Assembly (NCBI GenBank): GCA_019347795.1
Contig: JAHWKS010000122.1
Coordinates: 1-9,588, forward strand
Length of the DNA stretch: 9,588 nt
From: Planctomycetota bacterium
Lineage (GTDB): Bacteria; Planctomycetota; Planctomycetia; Pirellulales; Pirellulaceae
Direction of reading: 5' to 3'
Positions 7,179-9,588 of this stretch are shown here, piece by piece; within the stretch, counting starts at the first letter, position 1, and each line of letters opens with the position of its first letter. The notes beneath the pieces are model-generated. The model was not told the DNA's origin, did no database searches, and was given only the letters and a program-made list of their open reading frames with translations. The position numbers were made by a program, and so were the translations under genes.

Positions 7179-8228
7179 TTATCCCGCCGAAACCGGCCCA
7201 AGCGGGATCGCCGCCATCTCTTCGTCCGGCGCCTCGGAGAGCGACTCCTTGACGGTAATGAAGTCATCCTCTCGCGCGAGAAAGGCGTCGATAATCGAGG
7301 GATCAAACTGCGTTCCCCGTCCGTCGAGAATAATCGCCTTTGCCTTTTCGTGGCTGAAGGCGGGCTTATAGACGCGCCGGGTGGTAAGGGCGTCGTACAC
7401 GTCCGCCACGGCGACGATGCGCCCGGCCAGAGGGATTTCGTCGCCTGCCAGGCCTCGCGGATAACCTTTGCCGTCGTACCGCTCGTGATGGCTCCAGGCG
7501 ATATCACGCGCCAGGCGGAGGTACTCGGCTCGCGGATGAGCTTGAAGCGCCGCATCGAGCGTCCGGCCGCCGATCGCCGCGTGCTGCTTCATGATTTCAA
7601 ATTCCTCCGGCGCGAGTCGCCCCGGTTTGAGCAGGATCGCGTCGGGAACGCCCACCTTGCCGATGTCGTGCAGGGGAGAAGTCTGATACAGCGTCCGCAC
7701 GAAGTCGGCGTCCACCCGGTCGCGGAACTCCGGCGTCTTGGAAAGCTGATCGCCGAGGATGCGGCAGTACTCGCGCATCCGCTCCAGGTGGGCGCCGGTT
7801 TCCGGATCGCGCGACTCGGCCAGTTTGGCCAGCGAGAAGATCAATAAGTCCCGGCTTTCCAGTTTGACGATTCGCTCGGCGGCCCCCACGCGAAGGTTCA
7901 ACTCATCCGGCTGAAACGGCTTCGTCAGAAAATCATCGGCGCCGGCGTTCAGCCCCGCCACCATGTCCCCTCTGCCTTCGCGGCACGTGAGCAGAATGAC
8001 GTAAACGTACTCGCTGAACTGGCGGTTGCGGATGCGGCGGCACAACTCGAGGCCGCTCATCTCGGGCATCTCCCAATCGGAGATGACCACGCGGAAGTCG
8101 CCGTCGCGAAGCAGGTCGAACGCTTCTCGCCCGTTGGCCGCCAGCGTGACGTCGTAGCCCGATTGCCGGAGAAAATAGTCGAGCATCTCCGTGCAAACAG
8201 GATCATCTTCAACGACAAGAATCTTCAT
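7179..8228 (-). CDS. Response regulator with receiver and HD-GYP domain (predicted c-di-GMP phosphodiesterase)
   Basis: The protein has 349 residues. The ATG at 8228 is preceded by GAAGGGG with a five-base gap, and the receiver starts at once (MKILVVEDDP). The receiver (about 1-118) keeps Glu8/Asp9, phosphoacceptor Asp51 (ISDWEMPEMSG), Thr81 and Lys103 (FLTKPF), so it should be phosphorylatable. The HD-GYP domain (about 128-325) keeps TGAHLERM (His147), HDIGK (187-191), QHAAIGG (His216), SHHERYDGKGYP (246-257, intact GYP) and VADVYDALTTRR. HD-GYP proteins hydrolyse c-di-GMP using a metal centre, and all ligand positions I can identify are present. The C-terminal tail of about 25 residues is acidic and then neutral. 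The gene lies 32 bases after the Hpt gene on the same strand and is very likely co-transcribed with it. Phosphorylation through that Hpt is the natural inference. The last codons contain an inverted repeat, ATCCCGC/GCGGGAT (7181-7208). Confidence 0.95.
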   Translation of the reverse strand: MKILVVEDDPVCTEMLDYFLRQSGYDVTLAANGREAFDLLRDGDFRVVISDWEMPEMSGLELCRRIRNRQFSEYVYVILLTCREGRGDMVAGLNAGADDFLTKPFQPDELNLRVGAAERIVKLESRDLLIFSLAKLAESRDPETGAHLERMREYCRILGDQLSKTPEFRDRVDADFVRTLYQTSPLHDIGKVGVPDAILLKPGRLAPEEFEIMKQHAAIGGRTLDAALQAHPRAEYLRLARDIAWSHHERYDGKGYPRGLAGDEIPLAGRIVAVADVYDALTTRRVYKPAFSHEKAKAIILDGRGTQFDPSIIDAFLAREDDFITVKESLSEAPDEEMAAIPLGPVSAG

Positions 8229-8233
8229 GGCTG

Positions 8234-8240
8234 CCCCTTC
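8234..8240 (-). promoter_or_regulatory. Ribosome binding site of the HD-GYP response regulator
   Basis: On the minus strand GAAGGGG lies five bases before ATG 8228, in the gap after the Hpt stop codon. The frame stays open well upstream through the Hpt gene. This site and the alignment of the receiver's first strand fix the start at 8228. Confidence 0.65.
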
Positions 8241-8260
8241 GATGACGGCCCGCGTTGGAA

Positions 8261-8635
8261 TCACGTCTCCTCGCACGGCAACCCCGTCGCGGCCAACGCC
8301 TCGGAAAACCGCGCCCACTCGTCGCGCAACAGCGCCAGCCGGGTAGAGATCTGATCCAGCCGGTGGTCCCGGGCCAACTCTTCGATCCGCCCTGCCTGCT
8401 CCTGCAAACCGGGCGCGGCGATGTTGGCCGAGGCGCCTTTCATGGTGTGCGCCACGCGCATAAGCCCGTCGGCGTCTCCGAGCTGCAGATGCTGCTCCAG
8501 TTGATCCAGGTCGTTCACAAACCGCGCGGTGAACAGGTTCAGCAGGTGCTGCGCGAAGTCGAGATTGCCCACGCAACGCGACAACAGCTCCTCCGGCTCG
8601 AACGAACGGCGAGTTTTCGATTCGCCAACAGTCAT
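8261..8635 (-). CDS. Stand-alone Hpt (histidine phosphotransfer) protein
   Basis: The protein has 124 residues from the ATG at 8635. It is an all-helical Hpt domain with the phosphoacceptor motif AHTMKGASANI (62-72), where His63 is the phosphorylated residue and Lys66-Gly67 follow as in the family. Preceding helices (FAQHLLNLFTARFVNDLDQLEQHL) and following helices fit the four-helix bundle. It is a free phosphotransfer protein: it would accept phosphate from a receiver and pass it to another. The next gene, 32 bases downstream, is a receiver-HD-GYP protein, its likely target. The hybrid kinase encoded in the same window, which has a receiver, is a candidate donor. The RBS for this start is poor (AGGGG 12 bases upstream). 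A TTG at 8689 could add 18 residues with no Hpt homology, so I prefer 8635. Confidence 0.9.
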   Translation of the reverse strand: MTVGESKTRRSFEPEELLSRCVGNLDFAQHLLNLFTARFVNDLDQLEQHLQLGDADGLMRVAHTMKGASANIAAPGLQEQAGRIEELARDHRLDQISTRLALLRDEWARFSEALAATGLPCEET

Positions 8636-8726
8636 GATGTGCGACGGCCCCTGCCGACCGTTTGAAGTCCGGGAATACCGGCGGCCCAACCTGCCTCGGA
8701 CCGTCGTTCAAGCGGCTTCCCACAAT

Positions 8727-8745
8727 GAGTCGGCGGCGCCGACTC
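8727..8745. other. Perfect 19-base hairpin in the Hpt leader
   Basis: GAGTCGGC (8727-8734) pairs perfectly with GCCGACTC (8738-8745) across a 3-base loop. If leftward transcription starts near 8752, the hairpin lies at the very 5' end of the Hpt/HD-GYP mRNA. As DNA it could also be an operator just downstream of the start point. No T-run follows, so it is not a terminator. Confidence 0.55.
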
Positions 8746-8758
8746 CATTACGCACTAG

Positions 8759-8786
8759 AAGGTAGGTTAAGGAAAAACATCGTCAA
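8759..8786 (-). promoter_or_regulatory. Candidate promoter for the Hpt - HD-GYP operon
   Basis: Read leftward, TTGACG (8786-8781) matches the -35 consensus at five of six positions. After 16 bases comes TACCTT (8764-8759), a weak -10. The region is locally AT-richer than its surroundings. The leader would be about 117 bases. Confidence 0.35.
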
Positions 8787-8830
8787 GTTTCTCGATAAAT
8801 TCCTCCGGTGGTTATTCGGATAGCCGCAGC

Positions 8831-8870
8831 CTCGTAGCCCGACGCGTAAGGGCGTAAGCGTGGCGAGAAG
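8831..8870. repeat. Putative short dispersed repeat element (planctomycete type)
   Basis: The stretch has CTCG (8831-8834) and CGAG (8864-8867) as inverted ends, ACGC/GCGT as an inner inverted pair (8842-8845, 8858-8861), and GCGTAAG twice (8844-8850, 8852-8858). Its core TAGCCCGACGCGTAAG resembles a short dispersed repeat I recall from Pirellula-like genomes. Only one copy is visible here, so membership of a repeat family is from memory, not shown by the window. Confidence 0.4.
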
Positions 8871-8908
8871 CCGTCCGCAAGGTTGTCGATTTCTCGCGCG
8901 GCGCCGGT

Positions 8909-8914
8909 TATGAT
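8909..8914 (+). promoter_or_regulatory. Candidate -10 element for the isomerase gene
   Basis: TATGAT matches the -10 consensus at five of six positions and would start transcription about 18 bases before the ATG at 8939. The best upstream -35 match, TTGTCG (8883-8888), is 20 bases away, which is longer than usual. Confidence 0.3.
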
Positions 8915-8927
8915 GGCCGCACGTTTT

Positions 8928-8933
8928 GGGAGG
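8928..8933 (+). promoter_or_regulatory. Ribosome binding site of the isomerase gene
   Basis: GGGAGG lies five bases before ATG 8939. It is the most consensus-like Shine-Dalgarno in the window and fixes the start. Confidence 0.75.
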
Positions 8934-8938
8934 TTTCT

Positions 8939-9588
8939 ATGAAGCTCGGCCTGATCAATTCCGCGTGGGTACAGGCGAACCAGCCGACGCAGTTCGGCCT
9001 GCAAAAGACCAAGGAGATCGGCTTCGACACAGTCGATATCTTCGCCGATCCGCTCGACATCGACGTCCGGGAGCGGCGGCTGATCAAGGATGAATGCGAC
9101 CGGCTGGAATTGCCGATTGTCTCCATCGCCTGCGTGGCGGTGGGGCTGATCGACTTTAATCCCTCCGTGCAGCGGTTCCATCTGGAGCGGGTCGAGCGGT
9201 ATCTCGATCTGGCGTACGAGTACGAAGCGAAGAACGTGCTCGTGGTGCTGGGCGAATACATCTGGAATCAAGAGGTCATCCCGCCTGCCGAGCAATGGCG
9301 GACGGGCGTGGAGAACTGCCGCCGCCTGGGCGACTACGCCGCGAAACTCGGCGTGCAGATCGCGCTGGAGCTGGAGCCGTTCCCGCTGTCGCTGGTGAAC
9401 TCCGTCGAGACGATGGTGCGGTTCCTCGACGACTGCAACCACGAAGCGGTCCGGGCGAACATCGACATCTCGCACCTCCTGCTGGCCGACGTGGCGCCGA
9501 GCGAGTTGCGGCGATTGAAGGGCAAGGCGATCCACGTCCACATCTCCGACTGCGACGGCAAGGTGCACGGCGACCTGCCCCCCGGCCG
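8939..9588 (+). CDS. Sugar phosphate isomerase/epimerase, xylose isomerase-like TIM barrel (3' end outside window)
   Basis: In the window 216 codons are present, from ATG 8939 behind a strong GGGAGG site. Strand-helix repeats of a TIM barrel are visible: MKLGLINSAW, TVDIFADPLD, LPIVSIACV, AKNVLVVLGEYIW, GVQIALELEP (138-147), ANIDISHLLL (173-182) and AIHVHISDCDG (197-207). In this family a divalent metal is held by a Glu at the end of the LELE strand (Glu144 or Glu146), Asp176 in the NIDISH segment, a His in HVHISD, and a later Glu that would lie past the edge. Members interconvert sugars or sugar phosphates, or act on inositol derivatives. The substrate cannot be told from this fragment. No signal peptide is seen, so it is probably cytoplasmic. 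Family members normally run to 260-300 residues, so roughly the last quarter is missing. It is divergent from the Hpt operon and shows no link to the signalling genes. Confidence 0.9.
   Translation, partial: MKLGLINSAWVQANQPTQFGLQKTKEIGFDTVDIFADPLDIDVRERRLIKDECDRLELPIVSIACVAVGLIDFNPSVQRFHLERVERYLDLAYEYEAKNVLVVLGEYIWNQEVIPPAEQWRTGVENCRRLGDYAAKLGVQIALELEPFPLSLVNSVETMVRFLDDCNHEAVRANIDISHLLLADVAPSELRRLKGKAIHVHISDCDGKVHGDLPPG

Larger units (their letters stand above)
8636..8938. other. Divergent intergenic region between Hpt and isomerase genes
   Basis: These 303 bases contain no gene I can support. From left to right they hold the Hpt leader with a perfect hairpin at 8727-8745 and a leftward promoter candidate at 8759-8786. 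These are followed by an AT-richer patch (8761-8820), a repeat-like element at 8831-8870, and a rightward -10 and RBS for the isomerase. Confidence 0.6.

Noticed and set aside
5597..7555. Minus-strand open frame of 652 codons spanning the intergenic region, methyltransferase and end of the regulator gene
   Set aside because: It overlaps two genes with clear domain motifs, starts inside one of them and shows no motif of its own. It is a codon-bias shadow.
7131..7847. Plus-strand open frame of 238 codons
   Set aside because: It is antisense to the HD-GYP domain, whose HDIGK and GYP motifs are read on the minus strand.
8783..9568. Minus-strand open frame of 261 codons
   Set aside because: It is antisense to the isomerase, which has a strong RBS and TIM-barrel motifs. 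The antisense translation is low-complexity His/Val/Arg-rich.

Overview
The window is GC-rich bacterial DNA with long open coding frames. It looks planctomycete-like. The evidence is a giant Ser/Thr-kinase-like / ATPase / TPR / GAF / hybrid histidine kinase protein, an HD-GYP response regulator, a sugar-phosphate isomerase/epimerase, and a short intergenic element resembling (from memory) a dispersed repeat of Pirellula-like genomes. The phylum call is an inference; no rRNA or marker gene is present.

Layout. (1) Positions 5486 down to 1, minus strand: one uninterrupted reading frame of at least 1828 codons. It begins at an ATG with a Shine-Dalgarno and runs off the left edge. It encodes a kinase-like domain, a P-loop ATPase, a TPR-like region, GAF, coiled coil, HisKA, HATPase_c and a receiver. 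(2) 5487-5944: a 458-base divergent intergenic region with a good promoter for the rightward gene and several hairpins. (3) 5945-7051, plus strand: a class I SAM-dependent methyltransferase. (4) 7052-7178: a short convergent intergenic region with a strong GC hairpin. (5) 8635-7179, minus strand: a two-gene unit of a stand-alone Hpt phosphotransfer protein followed by a receiver-HD-GYP response regulator. (6) 8636-8938: a divergent intergenic region with promoter candidates, a perfect hairpin and the repeat-like element. (7) 8939 to the right edge, plus strand: a sugar-phosphate isomerase/epimerase, cut off by the window end.

How the genes may work together. The hybrid kinase, free Hpt and HD-GYP regulator supply all the parts of a His-Asp-His-Asp phosphorelay whose output would be c-di-GMP hydrolysis. 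The methyltransferase sits head-to-head with the kinase and resembles a family that, to my recollection, includes the PhcB-type quorum-signal methyltransferases. A signal synthase next to its sensor is therefore possible but untested. The clearest departure from textbook form is the kinase-like N-terminus of the giant protein: it lacks the catalytic and metal-binding aspartates and is probably a pseudokinase. The isomerase appears to be unrelated carbohydrate metabolism.
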